This document shows positions 20,728 through 30,151 of a stretch of 64,000 bases of DNA, piece by piece. Numbering within the stretch: position 1 is the first letter of the stretch; every line of letters starts with the position of its first letter. The notes under the pieces were generated by a model. It did not search any database. It was given only the letters and a program-made list of their open reading frames with translations, and had not been told where the DNA came from. Position numbers and translations under genes: made by a program. The stretch spans positions 17,546,001 through 17,610,000 of the forward strand of contig OY755178.1 of assembly GCA_963576735.1 (NCBI GenBank). Direction: 5' to 3'. Source of the DNA: Bedellia somnulentella (Eukaryota; Arthropoda; Insecta; Lepidoptera; Bedelliidae).

Positions 20728-20892
20728 ATATATTCGAAGTGAAAATTCCGCCCCAGTTCATCACTAACTGAATAAAGAATATTATTTTTTGTATCCCTTT
20801 CGTGTTTTAACTTGTTTATATTTTCAACCTATTCTCAAACAATATCTTGAATTGTCGTGTTATTATTCCAGATTAGCGCATCCTCAATCGCC

Positions 20893-21024
20893 ATGGGTAC
20901 GGCTGGAGGCGAGGAGTACACCTCGCCGCGGCTCGCCAAGCTGATCCACTCCTTACCGCACATCAATGTCACCCTACACCGGGTCAATGACACTTTCGCT
21001 CCTAATTCGCCCGTTTATTTAGAG
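20893..21024 (+). CDS. tty: tweety family protein, first coding exon (44 codons)
   Basis: Tweety (TTYH) proteins are multi-pass plasma-membrane proteins linked to anion conductance and cell-volume responses. This exon starts after an acceptor TTATTATTCCAG at 20871, with 21 bases of 5' UTR, then ATG in the context CGCCATGGG. It ends at donor GAG|GTGAGT (21025). The peptide (MGTAGGEEYTSPRLAKLIHS, then LPHINVTLHRVNDTF, then APNSPVYLE) has the family's N-terminal pattern of a short leader, a LxKxxHSxPH-type helix and a conserved VNDTF. N25-V-T and N32-D-T are glycosylation sequons in the part expected outside the cell. Phase 0 at the 3' end matches the next exon. The acceptor in the UTR implies at least one upstream non-coding exon, which I could not place. 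If the intron were retained, the frame would stay open into LINE-derived sequence to 21156. Confidence 0.87.
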
Positions 21025-21045
21025 GTGAGTTGTTTTTTTTGGACC

Positions 21046-21175
21046 GTCGAATTGGTCAAGGTCGCGGGAAGCCGATGGATGATGGCATCACATGACCGGT
21101 CGTTGTGGAGATCTTTAGGGGAGGCCTATATCCAGCAGTGGACGTCTATTGGCTGATGATGATGATGATGATGAT
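21046..21175 (+). mobile_element. LINE C-terminal scrap in tweety intron 1
   Basis: Starts about 20 bases after the splice donor. Encodes DRSLWRSLGEAYIQQWTSIG followed by a stop, the extreme C-terminus of a LINE protein, and then a (GAT)n tail. A similar C-terminus (GEAFAQQWD) is at 42325-42500 and a tiny one at 60811-60840. Confidence 0.75.
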
Positions 21176-21459
21176 GTTTTTTTGGGATTTCTGTGTGTTT
21201 TATAAAATCTGGAGATCCATGTTCGGTCTTTAAGGTATCCACAGCTTTGCTTGTTTAGTTTTAAAGTAATTTTGATCATAGGGGGTTTGTTAATGGTAAG
21301 GTGGTTTGTAAGGTAAGAAGCTGTATTAATTACAGCTGTGATTATGTATGTATTGTATAATGATTATATTCCCAACTAAACTATTAATAGCATTATAATT
21401 AATGATTATGACATTTATTAGAATTAAGTAAAATAATAAATATGTCTCCTACCTTCCAG

Positions 21460-21588
21460 AGTCTCGGCATCCTCGGAACCATACCGGGCGCGTGGCTCAT
21501 CCTCACGCTGACCATACTCCTCATATACTTGCTGACGAGATGCTGCGATATGAAGAAACGCCCGCCCAAGAGCATCACTGGTTTAAAG
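21460..21588 (+). CDS. tty: tweety family protein, second coding exon (43 codons) with first transmembrane segment
   Basis: Acceptor CTACCTTCCAG precedes 21460 and donor AAAG|GTAAGA follows 21588; both phases are 0. The peptide begins SLGILGTIPGAWLILTLTIL and continues into LIYLLTRCCD. This forms the first membrane helix (about residues 50-70), followed by the conserved cysteine pair and a basic, proline-rich cytoplasmic start (MKKRPPKSITGLK). Joined in order, the two exons give the first 87 residues of the family in its expected layout; such proteins are usually 400-900 residues. No later exon was found up to the window end, so the gene must continue in the N gap, in short exons I missed, or beyond 64 kb. 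Confidence 0.87.
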
Positions 21589-21598
21589 GTAAGATTTA

Positions 21599-21870
21599 TA
21601 TTGTATGACATATGTTAAGAAATATGTCTAGTTAATTTATCATGGTTGTTAACGGTGAGGGAAAATATCGTGAGGAAACCCACATGGCTGATATTTACTT
21701 AGTCATGTGACAGTGTTTTCGTACAAAACGGCAAAAGGCGTACGGCCTACCACGTGAGTACACTGTCAAGCGAAATGTGGGTGCTCTGAACACCAGGTGA
21801 CAATGTCTGTGATGTTCAGAAGTGTTAGAACATCTGCCACCCCAGCGGAGATGTAAGGCGTTAACGTTTG
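21599..21870 (+). mobile_element. SINE B without tRNA head, in tweety intron 2
   Basis: Starts within ~10 bases of the splice donor at 21589 with TATTGTATGACATATGTTAA, the same junction sequence as in the split copy at 5406. It then carries the body (GTGAGGAAACCCACATGG) and a degraded 3' module (GGAGATGTAAGGCGTTAACG). Confidence 0.8.
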
Positions 21871-21889
21871 ATTTGAGTATAATATAGTT

Positions 21890-22153
21890 TCTAATTCATT
21901 GGAATTGGTAATGTTAGTAGAGGTCGACCTCGGAGGACACATTTGGATCAAATAGAAAATGTACTCAAAAAGGCAGGTGTCCGTAGTACGAAGAATAAAA
22001 GAGCATGTATGAAAAGATTGATGGCTGAGAATGAAGAAGAGAAGAAAGAGAAGAATAGAGAGGTTTGCCAGGATCGTACAAAGTGGCGATCGATAGTCTC
22101 TGCCTACCCCAATGGGAACTAACGGCGTGAGAATATGTATGTATGTATGTAAT
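21890..22153 (+). mobile_element. RTE LINE 3'-end fragment, 260 bp
   Basis: Matches the last part of the LINE coding region (TGTTAGTAGAGGTCGACCTC, AAAAAGGCAGGTGTCCGTAG) and the 3' end (CCCAATGGGAACTAACGGCG, TATGTATG tail). A purine-rich insertion (GAATGAAGAAGAGAAGAAAG) breaks the reading frame. Confidence 0.9.
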
Positions 22154-23640
22154 AATAATAATTATAATAATTTATTTATTTAATAAAGTAACATAGACTC
22201 ATTATGTTAGTAGTACTTATTTTTAAGATGTTAGTAGGTCTACAAAAAATAATAATAATTATAATATATTCACAAATTAAATAAAAACAAAGTTTAAAAA
22301 TAAAAAAATAAAAATTAAATTACCTAATTAACTGACACTCGGATCAATGTCACGGTATACCAGTCGATACAGCGTAACAATGACCCAAGTATCGACAATC
22401 TAACCGATCAGCTATAACGTTTAGAATGCTATTGGTGCTGCCCCGCACCCGCCGCACCAGGGACGCGCATCGTTTCCGCATTGTCGCGTAAAAACAATCT
22501 ACTCTCGCGTCCGCGAACATCCCTGATGCGCTACAGAACCGTGGCAGCCCCAACAGCTGTCTAAACGCATTATTATATTGTACTCGGAGAGCGCTATACG
22601 AGCTTTGAGTATATCTCGCCCACAGGCTGCACGTGTAAAATGATGTGCAGTATGCTCTAAAGAGCGTAAGCTTAACCTGTACCGAACCACGCGCAAACCT
22701 GCGCGCCAGCATATTCGCTCTCACCGACAACGCTCTCCTTTCCCTTTCAATGTCCTCATCATCTTTGAGGTCGGGCGTCAGTATGTGGCCTAGGTATTTA
22801 AAGGAAAATACGCGACTTAAAATTTTTCCGTATAACTTAACAGGTGGTACTTTATTTAGGCGCTGATTCCCGGCCTCAAAGACCATGACATTGCTCTTTT
22901 TTACATTGTAAATCAAGCCGTGAGTGTCAGCGTACTTCTCGCAGATAGTGGTAAGCTGTCTTAACCCACAGACAGATGCACTCAGCAGCACCATGTCATC
23001 CGCGTAACTAATGTTATTAAAACTGACGCCATCGATATGACATCCAACCCTGGTGCTACTGAGCTCTCCTATCAGGTCATTGACGTACAGGTTAAAAAGA
23101 GACGGTGAACTCAACCCCCCTTGTCTCACTCCGCACTCCAACCTATATGCGCGGGACAACGCACCTTCCCATTTTACATTATTTACTTGGTTTTGGTACC
23201 AGAATTTAAGCATATTTATAATGTCATTAGGAAGCTTTGCTTGTTCGAGCTTTTTCCACAATAGGTCATAAAAAACCAGGTCAAAAGCCTTGGAAAGATC
23301 TAGAAAGCAGGCGTATACCGGAGTACTCCTCCTAGTGTAGTAGTTGACAGCATGCTTAAGACTCAGAACCGCAGTCTCCGTTGACAGTCCAGGTCTGAAA
23401 CCAAACTGGTTATCATGCGGCACGTAATATTTATTAAGCTGTGTATTAAGCATGCTATCAAACACCTTAGAAACAACTGTTGCCAAAGAAATCGGTCTGT
23501 AGTTGTTTTTGTCCGATATGTCACCCGTTTTGTTTTTCACTATTGGGATAACAACCGTTTGCAACATATCACAAGGTAAATAGCTATGACTCAGACAAAA
23601 ATTAAATAACAAGAATAATACTCGAGGAAGAATATGTGAT
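22154..23640 (-). mobile_element. 5'-truncated Jockey/CR1-group LINE
   Basis: On the minus strand the RT-coding part is followed by a ~200-base 3' UTR and an ATT-rich tail (22154-22200), placed directly against the tail of the RTE fragment. The endonuclease half is absent. The exact 5' break is near 23640. Confidence 0.8.
22350..23612 (-). CDS. Non-LTR reverse transcriptase, C-terminal two thirds, open frame
   Basis: A 420-residue open frame holding most of a reverse transcriptase and the LINE C-terminal region. Visible motifs are NYRPISLATVVSKVFDSML (38-56), FGFRPGLST near 70, CFLDLSKAFD (102-111, catalytic D105), ECGVRQGGLSSPSLFN (159-174) and YADDMVLLS (203-211). The N-terminal endonuclease is missing because the insertion is 5' truncated. 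The listed Met is simply the first in the frame, so no functional product is expected. The motif set fits the Jockey superfamily (CR1/Rex-like). No relation to the RTE LINE at 1995 beyond both being LINEs. Confidence 0.82.
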   Translation of the reverse strand: MLFNFCLSHSYLPCDMLQTVVIPIVKNKTGDISDKNNYRPISLATVVSKVFDSMLNTQLNKYYVPHDNQFGFRPGLSTETAVLSLKHAVNYYTRRSTPVYACFLDLSKAFDLVFYDLLWKKLEQAKLPNDIINMLKFWYQNQVNNVKWEGALSRAYRLECGVRQGGLSSPSLFNLYVNDLIGELSSTRVGCHIDGVSFNNISYADDMVLLSASVCGLRQLTTICEKYADTHGLIYNVKKSNVMVFEAGNQRLNKVPPVKLYGKILSRVFSFKYLGHILTPDLKDDEDIERERRALSVRANMLARRFARGSVQVKLTLFRAYCTSFYTCSLWARYTQSSYSALRVQYNNAFRQLLGLPRFCSASGMFADARVDCFYATMRKRCASLVRRVRGSTNSILNVIADRLDCRYLGHCYAVSTGIP

Positions 23641-24158
23641 TGGAATCAAAATTGTTGGATCGCATAGTTTCTTCTATGTACATGGAGACATAATATTAAA
23701 TGTCCGATTATTATACAACTGGCTAATTTATATCATACGTATACATTTGCTCTGAGCTGCGTATGGTCATCTTAAAATATCCCTTAAAATAAAAAAAAAA
23801 GTTATGGTAGAAATATATTTAAATTATTTTTAACTAACTTCACTGATTAGTTTTACTGACATTCAAATAAAACAGTTTTTCTGTTTTTATCATCATCGTT
23901 AAATATAGAGCGTAACTTGGTGATAAGTGCGGTAATTAAAACTAAGTTAGAGTGACTGACTGTTACAGACATGATAACCCTTAGTGACGTTATGACTGTA
24001 CCGAAACGATTTTCAAGGTCAAACGTTGTACGATTTTGTTTGTGGACAATTGATTTAGTATTATTAATTTTAAAATTATATTATTTAGTAATTTAAAATT
24101 ACATTATTTAGTATTACTAAGTAGTATTTTGAATTTAAATGAGTTATTAGGATTTTAT
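23641..24158. other. No recognised feature
   Basis: AT-rich; ATTTAGTAATTTAAAATTA-like short repeats near 24055-24120 only. Confidence 0.35.
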
Positions 24159-24166
24159 GAAAGTAA

Positions 24167-24397
24167 CTTACATATACTCACGGCTATAAAATCCCTTAAC
24201 GGGGTAGCCAGAGCCTTGGAATCAGAAATTTCTCAGCCACTTTTGGAAGTTGAGTGGGGAAAAGGTGGAAATAATAAATGTTTTTGGTGACGGGTCTCCA
24301 GTCACTTAAAAAGCCCCTATACCCTTAGTCGCCTCTTACGATCACCCATGGGTAGAAATGGGGTAGTGTTATTCTAAGCCGGCACTACACGGCCAAA
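24167..24397 (-). mobile_element. SINE A, full length with core deletion, 8-bp target duplication
   Basis: Reverse orientation; the GCATCGCCCAAAAA part of the core is missing. Flanked by GAAAGTAA at 24159-24166 and 24398-24405. Confidence 0.88.
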
Positions 24398-24514
24398 GAA
24401 AGTAAGCAACCCATGGTTAAGTTATGTCTAGTGCTCTCTGTTACTCGTATGTGAACGTATTGTCCATTGAAAACAGGTAACTTCAGGAATATACTTAGTA
24501 GTATTACCTACAAA

Positions 24515-24757
24515 CATACAAATTCTCACGCTGTTAGTTCCCATTGGGGTAGGTAGAGGCTATAGATTGCCACTTTGTACAATCCTGGCAAACCTACAAA
24601 TTCACAACAGCTTCGTTCACATCCATCAATCTTTTCATACATGCTCGTTTATTCTTCATACTTCGGACACCTGCCTTTTTGAGCACATTATCTATTTAGT
24701 CCAAATGAGTCCTACGAAGTCGTCCTCTACTAACATTACCTTCCACATTGAGTATTA
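24515..24757 (-). mobile_element. RTE LINE 3'-end fragment, reverse orientation
   Basis: ATTCTCACGCTGTTAGTTCC, CCCATTGGGGTAGG and TCAATCTTTTCATACATGCT match the complement of the intact LINE's 3' end, with a short insertion near 24595. Confidence 0.88.
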
Positions 24758-24965
24758 TAGAAATTTTGTAGTAAAATAATATAGTTTAGGATATGATAAC
24801 GAATCACTGATTTATCACTTAGTAAAAATCTATTTTAAACGAAAACAACGAAGCTAAAAATAAAACATTTCTTTTTAATCCATCATGTTTATTCACATTC
24901 AATCCGTTCTGTTTTGGGCTTCATAAATGTAAAAGGTTTAATTTAAATTCCAAATGGCTCGGTTA

Positions 24966-25165
24966 NNNNNNNNNNNNNNNNNNNNNNNNNNNNNNNNNNN
25001 NNNNNNNNNNNNNNNNNNNNNNNNNNNNNNNNNNNNNNNNNNNNNNNNNNNNNNNNNNNNNNNNNNNNNNNNNNNNNNNNNNNNNNNNNNNNNNNNNNNN
25101 NNNNNNNNNNNNNNNNNNNNNNNNNNNNNNNNNNNNNNNNNNNNNNNNNNNNNNNNNNNNNNNNN
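24966..25165. other. Assembly gap, 200 N
   Basis: Exactly 200 unknown bases, a common placeholder length, so the true gap size is unknown. Translated frames crossing it are meaningless. Confidence 0.99.
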
Positions 25166-26651
25166 AGTTGAGATGGGGTGGTAAAGTAGACATTAGTTGG
25201 GACGGGTTCCCTATCCCTATCTTTTGCAGTATAGTTATGATGCATAGTTTAACATAACTTGTTAGAATATAGCATCTACGAGCAGATTCCGTACCCACTA
25301 CAAACTTTGTAGCGACGTAATGGATTCTGGAGCGATTCGAATATTTTTTTGATTCGACCGAAATAATATCGGGAAATTGTTGCTATAGTGAAGCAATTTT
25401 TTATATTCGTATGTCTTTAAATAGAATTAAGTAGGCCGTAGGTTTTTGAAAGGTTTTCTTTCACTTTCCAAATTTTTTGAATGCACAATTAACGTTTTGA
25501 AGTTTTATACGGAAAATGTTTTTAATGTGACAGGCACTAATTAGGCCTATCACTCCAAACAGGATAGTACTGGGCTATAATAACGTAGGATTTTAATATA
25601 TACTAATCTGTGTGAACAATATAAAGTCCATGAACACGGCTGTGCTTTTAAAATGGTATACTTGACCAAACAAAACGTTATTTCGTTTAAGAATGACGTT
25701 GTTAAAATATCTTTTTCAGACTTGTTATCTCAAGTCGAAACTGTTTCAATTTACATTGATTTTGTCTGCACATTTTTGTCGACATTGTTTAGCTCAATTT
25801 AAATTAAGACAAATATACATTAGGTGGCGACTGAGGTCAGGTAATTTAGCTAGGCTCCTCGCAATAACGCCAAATAATGGTTTGAATTATTGAAATGTAC
25901 TGGCACAGGCTTGAAGCCAAATATTAGTGTTTTCTTTGTAATCTTTTGTATATTAACTACAAACTGTATATATGTAACTAAGTTTATAAACGAGTGTCGT
26001 GAATTCAATAACTTCGAATAGAACATGAAATGATATATTTCTGTAGAATCTCTTGAGTCTATTTCGGATAAGTGTATTCTCTAAGAATAAGCTCAAGGAG
26101 TTTTAGTTAATCTTTATGTAAATAGTAGTTTTAGGGTGATTTTCGATGCATTAGTAATGTAAAAATAATTTTACTCTCATTTAAAGTATGTTACTAAACA
26201 TTCCATTCGAGGATTTCAAGTTGGTATATGATTGATAATAGCCTCATATAGACTTTAGAAAATCGGCCTGCGATGTACGAAACAGTTAATTACAGTATTA
26301 AATTAAATACGAACACCATTAACACTAAAACGTTACATAATTAATATTAAGCTATGTATTTAGACTGTCTATAATAAATATCTTAAATTTATTGGTGTAT
26401 TACGGTGTGCATTCACCGATATACAAAAATAGTAATATGTGGTCGATTCATTAAGTATGCGATATTATTATATCGAACAATCTTATCTAGCTCATTTCAG
26501 TAGATAGAAGGTGTCGATATATTCGTGTATTTTACTACACAATAATAAATTAATCACTTATGAAGCTTAGGCATTCGAAGTCAGAATCTAAATTGTCACG
26601 CGTAAATATTTCCAATACTGCAAAATCGTATATTTGGGAACACACCTATCA
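25166..26651. other. No recognised feature
   Basis: AT-rich. It could be intron of tweety if that gene continues to the right; nothing in the sequence proves this. Confidence 0.35.
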
Positions 26652-26800
26652 TAACGCTCTCACATTGTCAATACTGCACTAGTAGAGTGAGAGCGCGTTT
26701 GTCATATGAGAAGTGAGAAGCTAACAGATTGCTCGTACAAAACAGTCAGTATCTCACTTCTCACATGAAACTCGCTCTCACAGGTATTGACATTGAAATA
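26652..26800. mobile_element. Foldback MITE copy 2
   Basis: Arms GTGAGAGCGCGTTTGTCATA (from 26687) and its near complement ending CTCGCTCTCAC (26781) enclose a loop with ACAGATTGCTCGTACAAAAC. Outer blocks TTGTCAATAC and GTATTGACA extend the palindrome. Related to 10112-10220. Confidence 0.65.
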
Positions 26801-27878
26801 CATTTTGACTCTTACGTCAATTCAGTGTATATAAAGTAGGTATTACACGATGTACAAAAAGATTGTTATCAAGTAAAAGCGTAGTGGGAAGCTAAGTAAG
26901 TCTAAGTTAGCTTATAACAATACGTTTACTTGCTACCGTATACACTTTACACCATGTCGTGTAATACAAACTTAAATTCATGTTTGTGCTTCTTTTCGAG
27001 TGTATTTCAAATGGTATGTGCAAAAAATCCCGAAATCGACTTTTAAGAGTGCTATTAGCATGACTAGTTAAACATAAGATTTCATAAAAAATGCCGACTT
27101 CAAAACGTGACAAATATTTCTAGATAAGTAATTTTGATTAATTATTGCTAAAACGACGGCAACGATTTTTAAGCACTTATTTATAAAACTTTTTTTGTAA
27201 CATAAGCATTGTATTCGCCAAAGATATTGCATAATTCTTTATATAAGGTAAAATAAGATAGCTTTAAGGTTATTTAAGTATTTATTGTAACTATATTGTC
27301 GCATTTGGTCATGATGGATTTCTTTTACTCAAACCTGCGAGCTTCTGCTATTTGATCAGGTTCGTGTGCCGAATATATATGTTTATACCAACTCTACATT
27401 CGAAATTAGTCACTTAAAACTACAATATGTTTTAAAACAACATTAATCAGTTGTCCTATGTTCCTAGTACTGCAAGGTACAATTCATTGATTTTCACATC
27501 ATCAAATATCTGTTAAATGTTTGTTTGGAATTTTATATTAGTTTTGGTTTTACAAAAAAAGTACATATTGTTCAATAAGAAATGGACTTAATACACTAGG
27601 TGTTCATATTATTAATTAATATTTGAATCGTAACAAGATTCACATACAAAAGAAGTTACCATGCGTGAAAACGTCGGTTTAAAGTTTCATAATTATTTTG
27701 TGTAATAGTAATAATAGCAAAACACTGCCTCTGCGTGCGAAAAGTGCCATATTTTTGTTCATGTTATATTTTACGGATTTCAAATTGATGAATATTGTAT
27801 TTTTTTATGTTTTTGTTATATTTATTTTGGATTCTGCTTTTATAGTTTTCGCTTTGAAGTCAATTATGGTGCGCCCGA
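26801..27878. other. No recognised feature
   Basis: AT-rich; no exon, repeat end or RNA gene recognised. Confidence 0.35.
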
Positions 27879-27942
27879 GTTCAAGAAAATTTCGTGCTCT
27901 GGCAACACCTGTTCGGTGTTGCCAGTATATTGTTTCTTGAGC
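27879..27942 (+). other. Stable stem-loop of unknown role
   Basis: Outer stem GTTCAAGAAA/TTTCTTGAGC (10 pairs, one G-U), an asymmetric internal loop, then a perfect 11-bp inner stem CTGGCAACACC/GGTGTTGCCAG closed by TGTTC. It stands out in AT-rich surroundings. The large internal loop argues against a standard microRNA precursor. Confidence 0.6.
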
Positions 27943-28134
27943 TTTAAACTTTTATATAATGTGAAAATTTTATTTCGTAAGTTGTATAAGGTATGATTAA
28001 TGGTTGATGAATAGTAAAATGTATAAGTTTACAATGAGAATATAAATAAATGGCATGAATAAATAAATATTCTTTTATTTTTACACAGAAACACAAATCG
28101 TTAACATTCCCATTTTTTTTAGTACGTCTTCATT

Positions 28135-28600
28135 TATTTATTTTATTTATTTCTTTATTCACATTTACAAAAAAAGCCATTGCAGTTAACACCAATGCGA
28201 CATTTTTTTAAATATACTTAGTACACATAAATGGCAAATTAATATACATATTAAATTACAACAAAAATATTTAAATTATAGCTAGAAATAAAAACGATAA
28301 CAGATTTCCTATCAAATAACCTACAAATAACTAATTTTACTATTTAATAATATCTAATAAATTATATATTCATACTAACTAATAACAATTACATAAAAAA
28401 GCTTTAAAAATGAAAATATTATTCTGGATTTCCGTAGCATATGTACTTTATTACTGCTTTTTCAAGCTCGCTCGTGTTGCATACTAAGATGTGGACCTCA
28501 TCTGCCAGCATATTTAATAGGCGAATGCCTCTAGTAAGGGGTGCGTCGTTGACCAGAGCCGTTTGTCCCAGCGGCACCTCGGACATTCTATTCTTGTGGT
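28135..28600 (-). pseudogene. LINE C-terminal fragment with 3' UTR
   Basis: On the minus strand, 28419-28590 encodes VNDAPLTRGIRLLNMLADEV and HILVCNTSELEKA before a stop. This is the leucine-rich C-terminal pattern of Jockey-group LINE proteins, and an AT-rich 3' UTR follows to about 28135. Everything upstream is missing. A SINE A copy abuts it on the right. Confidence 0.6.
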
Positions 28601-28735
28601 CATATATACATACATACTATATACTTTCGGCAATATATCCCAAGAAGGGGTAGCCAGAGTTAAGGAATTAGAAATTCATCAGCCACTTTTGGAAAGTTGA
28701 GTCGGGGAAAGATGGCTAAAAAAAGGGTAGTCTGG
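28600..28735 (-). mobile_element. SINE A 3' half, reverse orientation
   Basis: CATACATAC tail, GGGGTAGCCAGAGTTAAGG and CAGCCACTTTTGGAAAG; stops in the core. Confidence 0.8.
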
Positions 28736-28794
28736 CTTCATCATGTGTTCATCTACGAATTTTAGAGTTTCGAACCCGAAGGGTAAAAAACTAA

Positions 28795-28920
28795 ACTGCA
28801 ATAGATTCAAATCTTTTTGTTCATGAAAACCTCATGTGGGGATTATTACTAATAAATAAAGAATAAATAAATGTGTCTAAATTTTTCTTTCCCTTATTTA
28901 TTCTTTATTTATTTGTAATA
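28795..28920. repeat. Small dispersed repeat with AT-rich hairpin
   Basis: CATGAAAACCTCATGTGGGG and ATTATTACTAATAAATAAAG recur in reverse at 40640-40710 and partly at 15318-15365. AATAAATAAAGAATAAATAA (28851-28870) pairs with TTATTTATTCTTTATTTATT (28894-28913). Confidence 0.65.
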
Positions 28921-29084
28921 GATTCGTAATGTCTGTCGATCTGGTTATTCTTGCGCCACAGCATTTTTTTTACTTGTAATACCGGAGTGAGAGGGAATGC
29001 AGACAAGGACAATCTGTGATCCTTTTTGATAACAGTTAAACAGGCATTCCCTAATGTCTAAAATTAGCTGTAATTTAAAATTCG

Positions 29085-29459
29085 CGACATGATAGTCCAG
29101 TGGGTAGAACACCCGCCCGAAAAACAGAAGGGCGTGAGTTCCAATCCTGGGACGGGCCTACACCAATTTGTCTTTTCTAAAGTCATATGTGTGGTTAATT
29201 TATCATGGTTGCTAACGGTGAGGGAAAACATCGTGAGGAAACCCACATGGCTGAGTTGTACTTAGTCATGTGACAGTGTATTCGTACGAAACGGCGATAG
29301 GCCTGCCCCCTATCACGTGAGTACACTGTCTAAGCAAAACGTGGGTACCTTCTCTGGAAACTAGATGGCGCTTGCCATGTGAGTTCAGGAGTATTGGTAC
29401 CTCTGCCAACCCCTTCGGGGATAAACGGCGTGAACGTTTATGTTATGTTATATGTTATG
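29085..29459 (+). mobile_element. SINE B, full length, variant tRNA head, 10-bp target duplication
   Basis: The head reads ACATGATAGTCCAGTGGG with an anticodon-arm region CACCCGCCCGAAAAACAG and B-box-like GAGTTCCAATCC, different from most copies but shared with 54546-54914. Body and 3' module are complete. Flanked by TTAAAATTCG at 29075-29084 and 29460-29469. Confidence 0.93.
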
Positions 29460-29640
29460 TTAAAATTCGAACGGAATGGGTTAGATAAAATTGCTTGCAA
29501 AACAGATAATCAATCAGCAAATATGACTACTTCATTAAGATTATGTGACCTTATGTATTTTATTTAATGCTTCTCAAATAGAAATAGCTTCACCCGTGAA
29601 TTAATGTTTGGTGTTCAGAAGAAAAACTCAAAATAAATAT

Positions 29641-30126
29641 TGTTACGACATCTGTTCGCAAGTAGGAGATAGGATTTGCCACTACTAGATAACAGATGGC
29701 GTTACTAGTATTCTAATAAGTAAAGGAATTACTAGATGTTTCTCGAATATCGACTTTTCGAGAATGTGGTACTAGAACTTTCTGTAATATTCGCGTATTT
29801 GAGATTTGGCATATATAAAGAGCGACGCGTGCTACGGATTTATTCGAGTGCGAAGAACTAAAGCGAGAACAAGCGAAATACTAGAGCGAAGAAATTAAAT
29901 ACGACAGTGCAGTGATATACGGATTACGGAAATAAGCTTAACGGTGTGGACAGTGTTACTATAACGGAGTAAATTAGTGTTGTTAATTAGTGCGAGTATC
30001 GATAGTTAATTATCGATAGTGTTTGTTGTGTTGTGTAGAGTGCGTTATTGGTCAATAAATATAATTACACCTTATTGCACGAAAGTGTGACTGGTATTTA
30101 TCAAATTAAGAACCCGGTACGTAACA
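29641..30126 (+). repeat. Left LTR with promoter
   Basis: Contains a TATA box TATATAAA (29812-29819) with transcription expected about 30 bases on, and a polyadenylation signal AATAAA near 30055. Three TTC/GAA dimers of heat-shock-element type sit 30-70 bases upstream of the TATA box: TTCTCGAA (29740-29747), TTCGAGAA (29757-29764) and GAACTTTC (29775-29782). The first two are inverted pairs and the third is the head-to-head form. A palindromic ATCGATAG/TTAATTATCGAT block lies near 29997-30020. Confidence 0.93.
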
Positions 30127-30151
30127 ATTGGTGACAGAAGTGGATTTGAAG

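Noticed and set aside
24943..25298. Open frames across the N gap
   Set aside because: They are made of unknown bases and carry no information.
27698..27940. 80-codon hydrophobic frame as a small membrane protein
   Set aside because: No start context, splice or family support, and its end overlaps the stem-loop. Phenylalanine/isoleucine richness is typical of AT-rich non-coding DNA.
27879..27942. microRNA precursor
   Set aside because: The 10x7-base internal loop would break the expected 21-23-nt duplex, so only an unspecified hairpin is claimed.
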